A stretch of DNA of 64,000 nucleotides, taken from Paenibacillus sp. V4I7 (GTDB lineage: Bacteria > Bacillota > Bacilli > Paenibacillales > NBRC-103111). Made by a program: the position numbers and the translations under genes. Below are positions 24,543 through 34,205 of the stretch, one piece after another (position 1 is the first letter of the stretch; the number at the start of each line of letters is the position of its first letter). The notes under the pieces are model-generated. The model had not been told where the DNA came from. It saw only the letters and a list, made by a program, of their open reading frames with translations, and searched no databases. The stretch is taken from positions 7,972,501-8,036,500 of the forward strand of contig NZ_JAUSZD010000002.1 in assembly GCF_030817275.1 (NCBI RefSeq). Direction: 5' to 3'.

Positions 24543-25916
24543 ATGAAACATATGAACGATGTGATCATCGTCGGCGGCGGGGTCATTGGCTCCTCAATCG
24601 CCTATAACTTGGCAAAGCGAGGCCAGTCCGTCATGCTCCTCGAGCGCGGGAGGCTAGGCATGGAGGCCTCGGCGGCGGCGGCGGGCATGCTCGGAGCACA
24701 ATCCGAGATGGAGGATACGGGACCGCTTTTCCAGTGGGCCCGGCAAAGCCGAGCGATGTTCCCTCAGCTGAGCGAGGAACTGAAAGCTCTCACGGGCATC
24801 GACATCGGTCTCGTCCGTGAAGGGCTGCTGAACGTGGCGCTCAATGACGTTCAAGAGCAAGAGCTGCGCGCGAGGGAGAAGCTCCAACGCGCAGCGGGCG
24901 AGCAGGCGGAGTGGCTGAGCGCAGCTGCAGCCGCTAAGCTCGAGCCCGCCTTGAGCTTTGCGACGCGCGGAGCCTTATACCTGCCGGGGGATGGGCAGGT
25001 AGAGGCTCCGCTGTTGGCGGCGGCGTTCGCGCAGGCAGCCCGAGTACTGGGGGCGAAGGTGCAAGAATTCGCCCAGGTACAAGGGCTGCTGACGGAGCGA
25101 GGCCGAGCCGTCGGGGTTATGACGAGCGAAGGTCCGCTCTATAGCGACCACGTCGTTGTGACAGCTGGTACGTGGAGCGGGCAGCTAATGGCAGGTATCG
25201 GCGTCGACCTGCCGGTGTATCCCGTGAAGGGCGAGTGCTTCTCTGTCCTTACGACGAAGCCGCTGCCCAGGAAGACCCTGTTCACGACAGGGTGTTATAT
25301 CGTCCCGAAAGCCGGAGGACGACTGCTGGTCGGGGCGACGGTAGTGCCGAACAGCTACGACCGCAAGGTGTCGCTGGCTGGGCTGGCTGAGCTGATGGAT
25401 CGCGCGAGGCTGCTCATGCCCACGCTTGGCGAAGCAGAGTGGGAGAAAGCTTGGTCGGGTCTGCGACCGCAGACGATAGACGGGCTGCCGTACATCGGCA
25501 AAGTGCCGGCGTACGAGGGTTTATATGCCGCTTGCGGGCATTACCGCAATGGGATTTTGCTCAGTCCGATCACCGGCAAGGTGATCGCGGATCTCGTTTT
25601 AGGCGGGGGAGAGGACTCCTTCCAGCCTGAGCTTGAGCTGGGATTGGAGATAGGATCAGTGACAACTGAGGCAAGTTCAGGGGCAAGATCAGGGAAAGGA
25701 TCCGGGATAGGATCTGAGACTGGATCAGAGACTGGATCAGAGACAAGATCCGAGGCAAGAACACAGACAGGAACACTGACCTTTTCGGCTATGGGATCGT
25801 TGCTCGATGCTTTTAGTCCTGATCTATCGGGGCAATCCAAGCGGATTGGGCGGCGTGAAGGGAACCTATTTTCAGCCACAGGAAAGGAGTTGTACAGCAT
25901 TGAAGCTGCACATTAA
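24543..25916 (+). CDS. thiO: Glycine oxidase ThiO with repeat-made C-terminal extension
   Basis: A FAD-dependent oxidase of the DadA family that turns glycine into the imine used for the thiazole ring. The N-terminal dinucleotide-binding motif is VIIVGGGVIGSSIAYNLAKR. The C-terminal catalytic block includes WSGLRPQTIDGLPYIG and HYRNGILLSP. The protein is 457 aa while ThiO is normally about 370. The extra part, after residue ~365, is a low-complexity four-residue repeat (G-S-E-T, S-G-A-R and relatives) built from 12-bp DNA repeats, plus ~50 further residues. The last bases overlap the thiS start in another frame. The repeat region is probably disordered and not needed for activity. Confidence 0.92.
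   Translation: MKHMNDVIIVGGGVIGSSIAYNLAKRGQSVMLLERGRLGMEASAAAAGMLGAQSEMEDTGPLFQWARQSRAMFPQLSEELKALTGIDIGLVREGLLNVALNDVQEQELRAREKLQRAAGEQAEWLSAAAAAKLEPALSFATRGALYLPGDGQVEAPLLAAAFAQAARVLGAKVQEFAQVQGLLTERGRAVGVMTSEGPLYSDHVVVTAGTWSGQLMAGIGVDLPVYPVKGECFSVLTTKPLPRKTLFTTGCYIVPKAGGRLLVGATVVPNSYDRKVSLAGLAELMDRARLLMPTLGEAEWEKAWSGLRPQTIDGLPYIGKVPAYEGLYAACGHYRNGILLSPITGKVIADLVLGGGEDSFQPELELGLEIGSVTTEASSGARSGKGSGIGSETGSETGSETRSEARTQTGTLTFSAMGSLLDAFSPDLSGQSKRIGRREGNLFSATGKELYSIEAAH
25640..25780 (+). repeat. Degenerate 12-bp tandem repeat within thiO
   Basis: About eleven successive 12-mers of the type GGATCAGAGACT / AGATCCGAGGCA can be lined up; two adjacent copies are identical. It encodes the four-residue repeat at the ThiO tail. 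Because the unit is a multiple of three, length changes stay in frame. Confidence 0.8.
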
Positions 25917-26103
25917 TGGACAAAGCATAGACATTCCAGATTCGATCCGAACCATTGAAGAGCTGCTCGCGCATTTTGAGTTGAGTGAGAAGATGCTCGT
26001 CGTGGAACATAATGAAAACATTTTACAAAAAGAAGATCACGTGAAAGTCGAGCTTTCTGAAGGACATAAAATCGAAATCGTTCATTTTGTTGGAGGGGGA
26101 TAA
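25900..26103 (+). CDS. thiS: Sulfur carrier protein ThiS
   Basis: A 67-aa ubiquitin-fold protein starting at a TTG at 25900 after AAAGGAG. It begins with KLHINGQ and ends in Val-Gly-Gly-Gly, the C-terminal Gly-Gly needed for adenylation and thiocarboxylate formation. A longer frame from 25807 lies inside thiO and is not used. The gene overlaps the thiO 3' end by 17 bp, and the extended ThiO tail is what creates this overlap. Confidence 0.92.
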   Translation: MKLHINGQSIDIPDSIRTIEELLAHFELSEKMLVVEHNENILQKEDHVKVELSEGHKIEIVHFVGGG

Positions 26104-26108
26104 TTCTT

Positions 26109-26876
26109 ATGTTAAAAATCGGTCCTTACGAGTTTCGTTCACGACTATTGCTAGGCACGGGGAAGTTCCCGGATTTCAATATTCAGAAGCAGGCGGTTGA
26201 GGTTAGTGAGTCTCAGATTTTGACGTTTGCCGTGCGACGTATGAATATTTTTGAAGCGAGTCAGCCTAATTTCTTGTCGATGCTGGATGTGTCGAATTTC
26301 ACTTTACTGCCGAATACGGCAGGCGCCAAAACAGCCGAAGAAGCTGTACGCATCGCGAGACTAGCGAAGGCTTCCGGACTTTGCGACATGATCAAAGTGG
26401 AAGTTATAGGAGACGAGATGACGCTGCTGCCTGATCCGGTTGAAACGTTGAAAGCCTCGGAAATGCTGCTAGAGGAGGGCTTCATCGTACTGCCATACAC
26501 ATCGGATGATGTACTTTTAGCCAAACGTTTGCAAGCCCTCGGAGTTCATGCCATTATGCCTGGCGCATCGCCAATCGGAACAGGTCAAGGCATCATTAAT
26601 CCGCTGAACCTGAGCTTCATTATTGAGCAATCGACCGTACCTGTAATCGTCGATGCTGGCATTGGCGCTCCTTCAGACGCGGCGCTTGCTATGGAGATGG
26701 GAGCCGATGGTGTGCTGCTCAACACCGCTGTGTCGGGTGCTAAGGATCCTGTCAAAATGGCTTACGCCATGAAATTGGCAATTGAAGCCGGACGTGCCGG
26801 ATTCGAAGCGGGTCGTATTCCGAAGAAGCGGTATGCCTCGGCTAGCAGTCCAATGGAGGGCTTTAGTCGAGTTTAG
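26109..26876 (+). CDS. thiG: Thiazole synthase ThiG
   Basis: A 255-aa TIM-barrel enzyme that builds the thiazole phosphate from 1-deoxyxylulose 5-phosphate, the ThiO product and ThiS thiocarboxylate. It starts five bases after thiS. The Schiff-base Lys lies in MIKVEVIGD; the phosphate-binding motifs VDAGIGAPSDAA and GADGVLLNTAV are intact, as is the end RIPKKRYASASSP. Length is normal. A 520-bp repeat-filled gap follows before thiD. Confidence 0.95.
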   Translation: MLKIGPYEFRSRLLLGTGKFPDFNIQKQAVEVSESQILTFAVRRMNIFEASQPNFLSMLDVSNFTLLPNTAGAKTAEEAVRIARLAKASGLCDMIKVEVIGDEMTLLPDPVETLKASEMLLEEGFIVLPYTSDDVLLAKRLQALGVHAIMPGASPIGTGQGIINPLNLSFIIEQSTVPVIVDAGIGAPSDAALAMEMGADGVLLNTAVSGAKDPVKMAYAMKLAIEAGRAGFEAGRIPKKRYASASSPMEGFSRV

Positions 26877-26884
26877 TTGGAGAA

Positions 26885-27370
26885 GAGCAAAAGTGTGGGT
26901 CTGAGAGGTCCAAAACGGACGACTCGGGAGAGGGAACGTAGATAATCCATGGTGAGCGGTCGATAAAGGTCCTCTCGGGTGGTGTAAGTGGGTTGAGAGT
27001 AAGAATGTGGGACTGAGAGGGCCGAAATGGACGTCTCGGTAGAGGGATAGTAAATATTTCCTGGTGAGCGGTCGATAAAGGTCTTCTCGGATGGTGTGAG
27101 TGGGTTGAGAGTAAGAATGTGGGACTGAGAGGGCCGAAATGGACGTCTCGGTAGAGGGAACGTAGATATTCCACGATGAGCGGTCGATAAAGATCTTCTC
27201 GGGTGGTGTGAGTGGGTTGAGAGTAAGAATGTGGGACTGAGAGGACCGAAATGGACGTCTCGGGAGAGGGATAGTGAATATTCCACGGTGAGCGGTCAGA
27301 AAATGCTTTCTCGGATGTAGATGTTACCGCGCTGAAGCAAGAGTATGGGTCTGAGAGGGCGGACATGTAG
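26885..27370. repeat. 112-bp tandem repeat array between thiG and thiD
   Basis: The marker GGG(A/T)CTGAGAGG begins at 26897, 27009, 27121 and 27233, an exact 112-bp period, with a partial fifth start at 27347. Units differ by scattered substitutions. Each carries GAGCGGTCGATAAAG and CTCGG(G/A)TGGTGT. The array fills the whole gap inside the thi operon. It gives open frames on the minus strand that change frame unit by unit and have no ribosome site, so no gene is called. Confidence 0.93.
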
Positions 27371-27396
27371 AGGTTGAAGCTGAAAGGGGGAGTAAG

Positions 27397-28350
27397 ATGT
27401 CTGTTTACAAAGCATTAACGATCGCGGGCTCGGATAGCGGAGGTGGTGCGGGGATTCAAGCAGACTTGAAGACGTTCCAAGAGCTGGGCGTTTATGGGAT
27501 GTCAGTCATTACCGCTGTGACTGCGCAGAATACGCTTGGTGTTCAAGGGGTTTATCCAATGAGTACCGAGGCGATCGAGCAGCAGTTGGCCTCTATTGGT
27601 GAGGATTTAACACCTAATGCGCTCAAAACAGGGATGTTATTCAGTGGTGAGATTATTCGAATCGTAGCGTCCGCGATACAAACCTACAAGTGGGAGCGGA
27701 TCGTGGTTGACCCAGTGATGATAGCCAAAGGCGGGGCCTCCTTGCTTCAGCAAGAGGCTGTTGAGGCGATGATTCACTCTCTATTGCCGCTGGCCGATGT
27801 GGTTACACCGAACATACCTGAAGCTGAGGTGCTTAGCGGCTTGCAAATAACGGACAGTGAGTCGCGTCAACAGGCTGCGAAGCGGATTCATCTTTACGGC
27901 TGCAAAAATGTGATGATTAAAGGCGGACATGAAGTGAATACGGAGTACGCAACTGATTTGCTTTATGACGGGAAGACTTTCACGGAGTTTTCGTCCAGAC
28001 GCTTGGTTACCAAGCATACGCATGGTACAGGTTGCACGTTTGCTGCTGCGGTCACTTCAGGACTTGCGCAGGGGTTAACGACGAAAGAAGCCATCCAATT
28101 GGCAAAAATATTCATCCAAGCTGCAATCGCAGAGCCGTTACACATAGGCAGCGGTCATGGTCCAACGAACCATTGGGCTTATCAACGTGGAGTTAGAGTG
28201 AGCAATGCACGTACGGTGGCGAATGAGCTTGATAGGACGTCAGCTGGCAGGCAGCAAAAGAGTGATATGGCTGTGAACGTTGAAGTCAATGCCCCTGACT
28301 TAGATGACATTATCGTCAACGAAGATGTTCTCACACGGGGTGTGCGATGA
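27397..28350 (+). CDS. thiD: Hydroxymethylpyrimidine/phosphomethylpyrimidine kinase ThiD
   Basis: A ribokinase-fold kinase phosphorylating HMP and HMP-P. The start TIAGSDSGGGAGIQADLKTF and the anion-hole motif HGTGCTFAAAVTSGL are intact. At 317 aa it is about 45 residues longer than usual: the family normally ends near HWAY, here followed by a polar tail. The start ATG follows AAAGGGGGAG just after the repeat array, so it may be expressed by internal initiation as well as from the riboswitch transcript. It overlaps thiE by four bases. Confidence 0.93.
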   Translation: MSVYKALTIAGSDSGGGAGIQADLKTFQELGVYGMSVITAVTAQNTLGVQGVYPMSTEAIEQQLASIGEDLTPNALKTGMLFSGEIIRIVASAIQTYKWERIVVDPVMIAKGGASLLQQEAVEAMIHSLLPLADVVTPNIPEAEVLSGLQITDSESRQQAAKRIHLYGCKNVMIKGGHEVNTEYATDLLYDGKTFTEFSSRRLVTKHTHGTGCTFAAAVTSGLAQGLTTKEAIQLAKIFIQAAIAEPLHIGSGHGPTNHWAYQRGVRVSNARTVANELDRTSAGRQQKSDMAVNVEVNAPDLDDIIVNEDVLTRGVR

Positions 28351-28991
28351 ATAGCGAGCAGCTGCGCAAAGCGCTGCGTTTGTATTTGGTCTTGGGCAGC
28401 CCTAACTGTGGAGGGGCTGACCCGGCTGCGGTGCTGGAGGCCGCGATTGCCGGCGGCATCACGATGTTTCAGTTCCGCGAGAAGGGCGCCGGAGCCCTGC
28501 AGGGGGCGGCGAAGCTCGAGCTGTGCGCGCGGCTGCGCCGCCTGTGCGCGCAGCATGCGATCCCTTTCATCGTCAACGATGATGAAGGGCTCGCTCTAGA
28601 GCTTGCGGCCGATGGTATTCACATCGGCCAAGAAGACGCCCCAGCCGCCGCCGTGCGGCAGCGGTTGAACAAAATGATCGTAGGCGTCTCCGCCCACGAT
28701 CTTGGCGAAGCCCAGTCGGCGCTCGCCGAAGGCGCCGACTATCTAGGCGTAGGCCCCCAATACGTCACGCGCACCAAGCTGGATGCGCGTGAGGTCCAGG
28801 GGCCAGCCGTCATCCAGCGGATTCGCGCAGGCGGCATCAGGCTGCCGCTCGTTGGCATCGGAGGTATCGATGCCACGAATGCATCCCACGTTATCCGCGC
28901 AGGGGCGGATGGCGTAGCCGTAGTCAGCGCGATTGCAAGTGCGCACTCACCACGTGAAGCAGCAGCTGAGCTGCTTAGAAACATCAAATAG
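28347..28991 (+). CDS. thiE: Thiamin phosphate synthase ThiE
   Basis: A 214-aa TIM barrel joining HMP-PP and thiazole phosphate. The Q-F-R-E-K motif at the pyrimidine site (MFQFREKGAGA), the PFIVNDDEGLALELAADGIHIGQED block and the phosphate site GIGGIDATNA are all present. It begins with an ATGA overlap with thiD. The gene is clearly more GC-rich than its neighbours. It is followed 13 bp later by thiC. Confidence 0.95.
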   Translation: MNSEQLRKALRLYLVLGSPNCGGADPAAVLEAAIAGGITMFQFREKGAGALQGAAKLELCARLRRLCAQHAIPFIVNDDEGLALELAADGIHIGQEDAPAAAVRQRLNKMIVGVSAHDLGEAQSALAEGADYLGVGPQYVTRTKLDAREVQGPAVIQRIRAGGIRLPLVGIGGIDATNASHVIRAGADGVAVVSAIASAHSPREAAAELLRNIK

Positions 28992-29004
28992 AGGAGGAAT
29001 TCGT

Positions 29005-30789
<1,785 letters not shown>

Positions 30790-30795
30790 TAAATC

Positions 30796-30840
30796 GAGGG
30801 ACGTTTCCACCTTTAATGGGTGACAGAAACGTCCCTTTTT
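30796..30840 (+). terminator. Rho-independent terminator of the thi operon
   Basis: AGGGACGTTTC and GAAACGTCCCT pair around an inner CACC/GGGTG stem and are followed by TTTTT. Confidence 0.9.
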
Positions 30841-30929
30841 GCTACCATAGAGGAAAGCTTAACTTCGTTAATTCGTTAAAGCGTTGAAATGGTCAGAAAT
30901 GAGGACATTCATGCTTGCCGAGACTGCAA

Positions 30930-30958
30930 TTGACATGAAATCCTTTTCGCATTATGAT
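30930..30958 (+). promoter_or_regulatory. Sigma-A promoter of the ArsR-regulator/M29 peptidase operon
   Basis: A perfect TTGACA and TATGAT (5 of 6) are separated by 17 bp. The predicted start near 30965 leaves a leader of about 105 nt that carries an inverted repeat. Confidence 0.8.
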
Positions 30959-30987
30959 ACGGTTAAAAAGATTTGACCGTCGTTTAA

Positions 30988-31008
30988 TTAATCTCATTAA
31001 GAGATTAA
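30988..31008. promoter_or_regulatory. Perfect inverted repeat, candidate operator of the ArsR-type regulator
   Basis: TTAATCTC and GAGATTAA, exact complements separated by 5 bp, lie just downstream of the predicted transcription start and about 60 bp before the regulator gene. This is a fitting place for self-repression by a dimeric winged-helix protein; binding is inferred. Confidence 0.55.
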
Positions 31009-31070
31009 GAGTTGACCAAAGACGCATGTTTAAGGGCTAGATTGGTACAATAGAGGGAGGTCGAGTCCAT

Positions 31071-31676
31071 ATGAAGCTGCAACCGGTTTATATTATTGAG
31101 GAACTTGAGCAATTAAAAACGATAAGTGATCCACTTCGCGCTAAGGTGTTGCTTTATCTTATAGAGAAAGCTTACACCGGTCAGCAATTGGCTAAACTGC
31201 TGGGAATGGCACGTGCGAAAGTACATTATCATTTGAATGAGCTTGAGAAGCATGGCTTGATTTCGGTCGTTCGTACGGAACTAAAGAATGGTATTTTGCA
31301 AAAGTTTTATCGTGCAGTAGCCCGCGGCTTCGTCCCTAGTGAAAAACTGCTGCCTTACGTCTCAGAGGTTGAGAATTACTATCGCGAGAGGACGCTTAGC
31401 GTACTTGGACGTGCTAGACGCAGAGCGATTAATGCCCCCGAAGAGGCGTTCCAAATTCCATCTCCTGATCGTACACAATGGCCGATTATTATGACGCAGG
31501 TCGAAGTCAAAATGAGCAAAGAGAAATATGCAGAATGGCTGAGAAAGTTTCGTGCTCTTATCTTTGAGCTCGATTCGTCACAGGAAGAAAATGGGGAGTG
31601 GTTTTATTTGACTACGGTCGGCTTTCAAACGAATGAGCCGTCTTTTGACCCTGTTGAAGAAGAAGAGGAGAGATAA
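31071..31676 (+). CDS. ArsR-like winged-helix transcriptional regulator
   Basis: A 201-aa protein. Residues 10-80 form an ArsR-type winged helix (KTISDPLRAKVLLYLIEKAY, then QLAKLLGMARAKVHYHLNEL). The C-terminal ~120 residues form a larger ligand or dimer domain with an acidic tail. No ArsR-type metal-binding Cys cluster is seen, so the signal is probably not a metal. The start follows AGGGAGG. Four bases separate it from the aminopeptidase gene, so the two are coexpressed; peptides or amino acids are conceivable signals. Confidence 0.85.
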   Translation: MKLQPVYIIEELEQLKTISDPLRAKVLLYLIEKAYTGQQLAKLLGMARAKVHYHLNELEKHGLISVVRTELKNGILQKFYRAVARGFVPSEKLLPYVSEVENYYRERTLSVLGRARRRAINAPEEAFQIPSPDRTQWPIIMTQVEVKMSKEKYAEWLRKFRALIFELDSSQEENGEWFYLTTVGFQTNEPSFDPVEEEEER

Positions 31677-31679
31677 AGT

Positions 31680-32795
31680 ATGCTGGATCCAAGACTAACG
31701 AAACTCGCTGATGTCCTTGTGAATTATTCGGTTAAGGCACAGCCTGGCGAAAATATTTTGATAGAAGCGTATGGCATTGATTCTGCTCTTGTAAAAGAGA
31801 TCGTGAAAAAGGTTCACGCAGCTGGCGCGCATCCTTTCGTCAATGTAAGAGATCATGTGATTATGCGCCAACTCATCATGAATGGTACAGAAGCTCAAAT
31901 GCAAACATGGGCAGATGCCGATGCTTTCCAAATGAAACAAATGCAAGGATACATAGGTGTACGCGGCGGAGCCAATAGTTATGAACTGTCGGATATTCCG
32001 GCAGATCGAATGAAGCTGTACAATTCAATTTATTATCAACAGGTTCATTTTGATATCCGCGTGAAGGATACGAGATGGGTCGTTCTTCGTTACCCGACGT
32101 CTTCCATGGCGCAGCTTGCCAGCATGAGTACGGATGAGTTCGAGGAGTTCTACTTCAACGTATGTACGATGGATTATGGCAAAATGTCCAAAGCAATGGA
32201 TGCTTTGAAAGACCTCATGGATCGCACGGATAAAGTGCGCCTAGTCGGTCCAGGCACGGATTTGACATTCTCCATTAAAGGTATCGGCGGCGTTAAATGC
32301 GATGGGGAGCTCAACATCCCGGATGGCGAAGTTTACTCCGCACCAGTTCGTGAGTCGGTGAATGGTATCATTTCCTACAATACACCAACGCCTCATGATG
32401 GTTTCATTTTCGAGAATATCGTACTTGAATTCGAAAATGGTAAAATCATAAAAGCAACAGCTAACGATACAGACCGAATTAATCAAATTTTTGATATGGA
32501 TGAAGGTGCGCGTTATGTAGGTGAATTCGCAATTGGTGTGAATCCTTACATTCAAGAGCCGATGAAAGATACGCTTTTCGATGAGAAAATCGACGGCAGC
32601 TTCCACTTCACACCAGGAAATTGCTACGATGATGCTTATAACGGCAACAAATCCTCCTTGCACTGGGATATCGTGAATATCCAACGTCCAGAATACGGCG
32701 GCGGCGAAATTTGGTTTGACGATGTGCTGATTCGTAAGGACGGTATTTTCGTACTGCCTGAGCTTCTGCAGCTGAATCCGGAAAACTTGAAGTAG
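31680..32795 (+). CDS. M29 family aminopeptidase (AmpS/PepS type)
   Basis: A 371-aa metallo-aminopeptidase of family M29, of normal length. Recognisable blocks are the start DPRLTKLADVLVNYSVKAQPGE, the metal-site region CDGELNIPDGEVYSAPV, GEFAIGVNPYI, and HWDIV near the end. It removes N-terminal residues from peptides in the cytoplasm with a two-metal site. It is the second gene of a two-gene operon, followed by the terminator at 32943. Confidence 0.93.
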   Translation: MLDPRLTKLADVLVNYSVKAQPGENILIEAYGIDSALVKEIVKKVHAAGAHPFVNVRDHVIMRQLIMNGTEAQMQTWADADAFQMKQMQGYIGVRGGANSYELSDIPADRMKLYNSIYYQQVHFDIRVKDTRWVVLRYPTSSMAQLASMSTDEFEEFYFNVCTMDYGKMSKAMDALKDLMDRTDKVRLVGPGTDLTFSIKGIGGVKCDGELNIPDGEVYSAPVRESVNGIISYNTPTPHDGFIFENIVLEFENGKIIKATANDTDRINQIFDMDEGARYVGEFAIGVNPYIQEPMKDTLFDEKIDGSFHFTPGNCYDDAYNGNKSSLHWDIVNIQRPEYGGGEIWFDDVLIRKDGIFVLPELLQLNPENLK

Positions 32796-32942
32796 AGCAG
32801 ACATGGTGTTCGGTAATCAGGTAGCTGGTTTTTGAGGTATCTCTTCTAGTACATATAGATGTATTTTGTGCAGCAATTTTGGCTCTAAAGCTCCTATAGG
32901 CATGAGCTGCCTGTTCTGATTACCCTCCGTAGCTCCAACAAA

Positions 32943-32985
32943 AAAAAAGGTTGTCCAAAGTCAGAAGACTTGGGCGACCTTTTTC
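32943..32985 (+). terminator. Rho-independent terminator after the M29 peptidase gene
   Basis: AAAGGTTGTCCAAAGTC pairs with GACTTGGGCGACCTTT around an AGAA loop and is followed by a T-run. The A-tract in front makes it potentially bidirectional. Confidence 0.85.
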
Positions 32986-32999
32986 TGTTTTTCAATTGT

Positions 33000-33080
33000 T
33001 GTCTAGCGACCTTTTCAATGGCACTTCTTCATTGCTGTCTAGCGCCTTTCTCAACGCACTTTTTCATTCCTGTCTACCAA
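33000..33080. repeat. Imperfect 35-36-bp tandem repeat
   Basis: TGTCTAGCG starts at 33000 and 33036, and TGTCTACCA at 33071, each followed by CTTT-CAA-GCACTT-TTCATT-like sequence. Three imperfect copies fill the space between the terminator and the end of the AraC gene. The 32796-33104 gap holds no gene. Confidence 0.65.
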
Positions 33081-33104
33081 CCTGTTTAACTAACAGTTCC
33101 ACAA

Positions 33105-33956
33105 TCATACCCGCCGCTGCTGGGCCTGGTACTGACGAGGAGGAAGGCCGACAGCTTTCTTAAACGTTCGGATAAAGTTAGAGTAATCGTTGAAGCCTGC
33201 TAGCTGGCACGTATCTGTGACTGTAGAGCCCTCGCGCAGCAGCTGTTTCGCTTTGGCGATGCGCTTGAACAAGATATGCTCATGAATGGTGCTGCCTGTG
33301 TGTTTTTTGAACAGTCTGCATAGGTAGGAACGATTCATGAACACGACGTGTTCCAGTACCTCGAGCGACAGATCTTGATCTAAATTTTCATCAATGTAGG
33401 TGAATAGGGAGGAAAGCTTGTCGGGAATCATGACCTGTTCTTCTTGTTTGCCTTGATTTTGAAAAATTCGATTGATAAACACGAGCAGCTCGATAAAGGC
33501 TGAAACAAACAGAATTTCCGATCCTGGGAGCGCTTGAGGCCGCTTATGCATCTCCATACGTTCATACAGCTTCATAATGTCATCAATTTGCGGTGGAGTC
33601 AGCCGCATCCGGTTTTGCTCACCAAATATACGGTTATTGAAGCAATCAAGCAAGTTAAACTGAGGGGAATTAAAGTTCTCCACCAGAGTAGGATTAAAAT
33701 GGATCACCACGTTCTCATAACGCTGCTTTTTGGATTGGAAATTAGGTCTGTGCAATTCATTACTGTGCATGATCAGCAGATCCCCGTACTGCAGGGGGTA
33801 AACCTGTTTTTCGATGAAGTAGTGAACGTCCCCAGTAAGGAAAAAATAAATTTCATATTGGTCCTGGTGCTGATGGAAATCCAATGGAATCGGATCATGG
33901 GTCACGGCATGTCTAAAATTGATCATGCGATGTAGATTCTGGTAAAGTTCCTGCAT
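33105..33956 (-). CDS. AraC family transcriptional regulator
   Basis: A 283-aa regulator with an N-terminal cupin-like sensor domain (HQHQDQYEIYFFLTGDVHYFIE) and a C-terminal double helix-turn-helix (about 185-283), including RSYLCRLFKKHTGSTIHEHI and DYSNFIRTFKKAVGLPPRQY. It is divergent from the sugar isomerase/epimerase gene at 34206 and probably activates it in response to a sugar. The 36-bp repeats at 34084-34157 lie in the shared promoter region. Confidence 0.92.
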   Translation of the reverse strand: MQELYQNLHRMINFRHAVTHDPIPLDFHQHQDQYEIYFFLTGDVHYFIEKQVYPLQYGDLLIMHSNELHRPNFQSKKQRYENVVIHFNPTLVENFNSPQFNLLDCFNNRIFGEQNRMRLTPPQIDDIMKLYERMEMHKRPQALPGSEILFVSAFIELLVFINRIFQNQGKQEEQVMIPDKLSSLFTYIDENLDQDLSLEVLEHVVFMNRSYLCRLFKKHTGSTIHEHILFKRIAKAKQLLREGSTVTDTCQLAGFNDYSNFIRTFKKAVGLPPRQYQAQQRRV

Positions 33957-34083
33957 GTGAGGCTCTCCTCTATTTAGCTGGAGTCAATATTAGCAAACTT
34001 TTGCCCAATTAATGCAATGAATACGTTTTTATTATACTGCAAAATAAAGAATAGATAAACAATCAACCTGCTCTTGTTTGAGC

Positions 34084-34157
34084 GGAGAGACTTTAAGCTA
34101 CGCTCAAAGATCCCTGAGCAGAGAGACTTTGATCTACGCTCAAAGATCCCTATATTA
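34084..34157. repeat. Two tandem copies of a ~36-bp palindromic intergenic element
   Basis: GAGAGACTTT...CTCAAAGATCCCT occurs at 34084-34115 and at 34121-34157, offset 36 bp. The second copy continues with ATATTA. Each contains a dyad of the form CTTTGA...TCAAAG. A third copy lies inverted at 49617-49654. Confidence 0.8.
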
Positions 34158-34205
34158 TCCCACAAAGTGACGCCAAGCTCTGATGAAATTAGGAGGCATA
34201 TTCAA

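Noticed and set aside
26863..27366. Two long minus-strand frames in the 112-bp repeat array
   Set aside because: They arise from the repeat, switch frame every unit (112 is not a multiple of 3), have no ribosome site, and give Arg/Pro/Ser/His-rich nonsense.
26885..27370. CRISPR or ribosomal-type repeat
   Set aside because: Whole 112-bp units repeat without spacers, and no cas genes are present.
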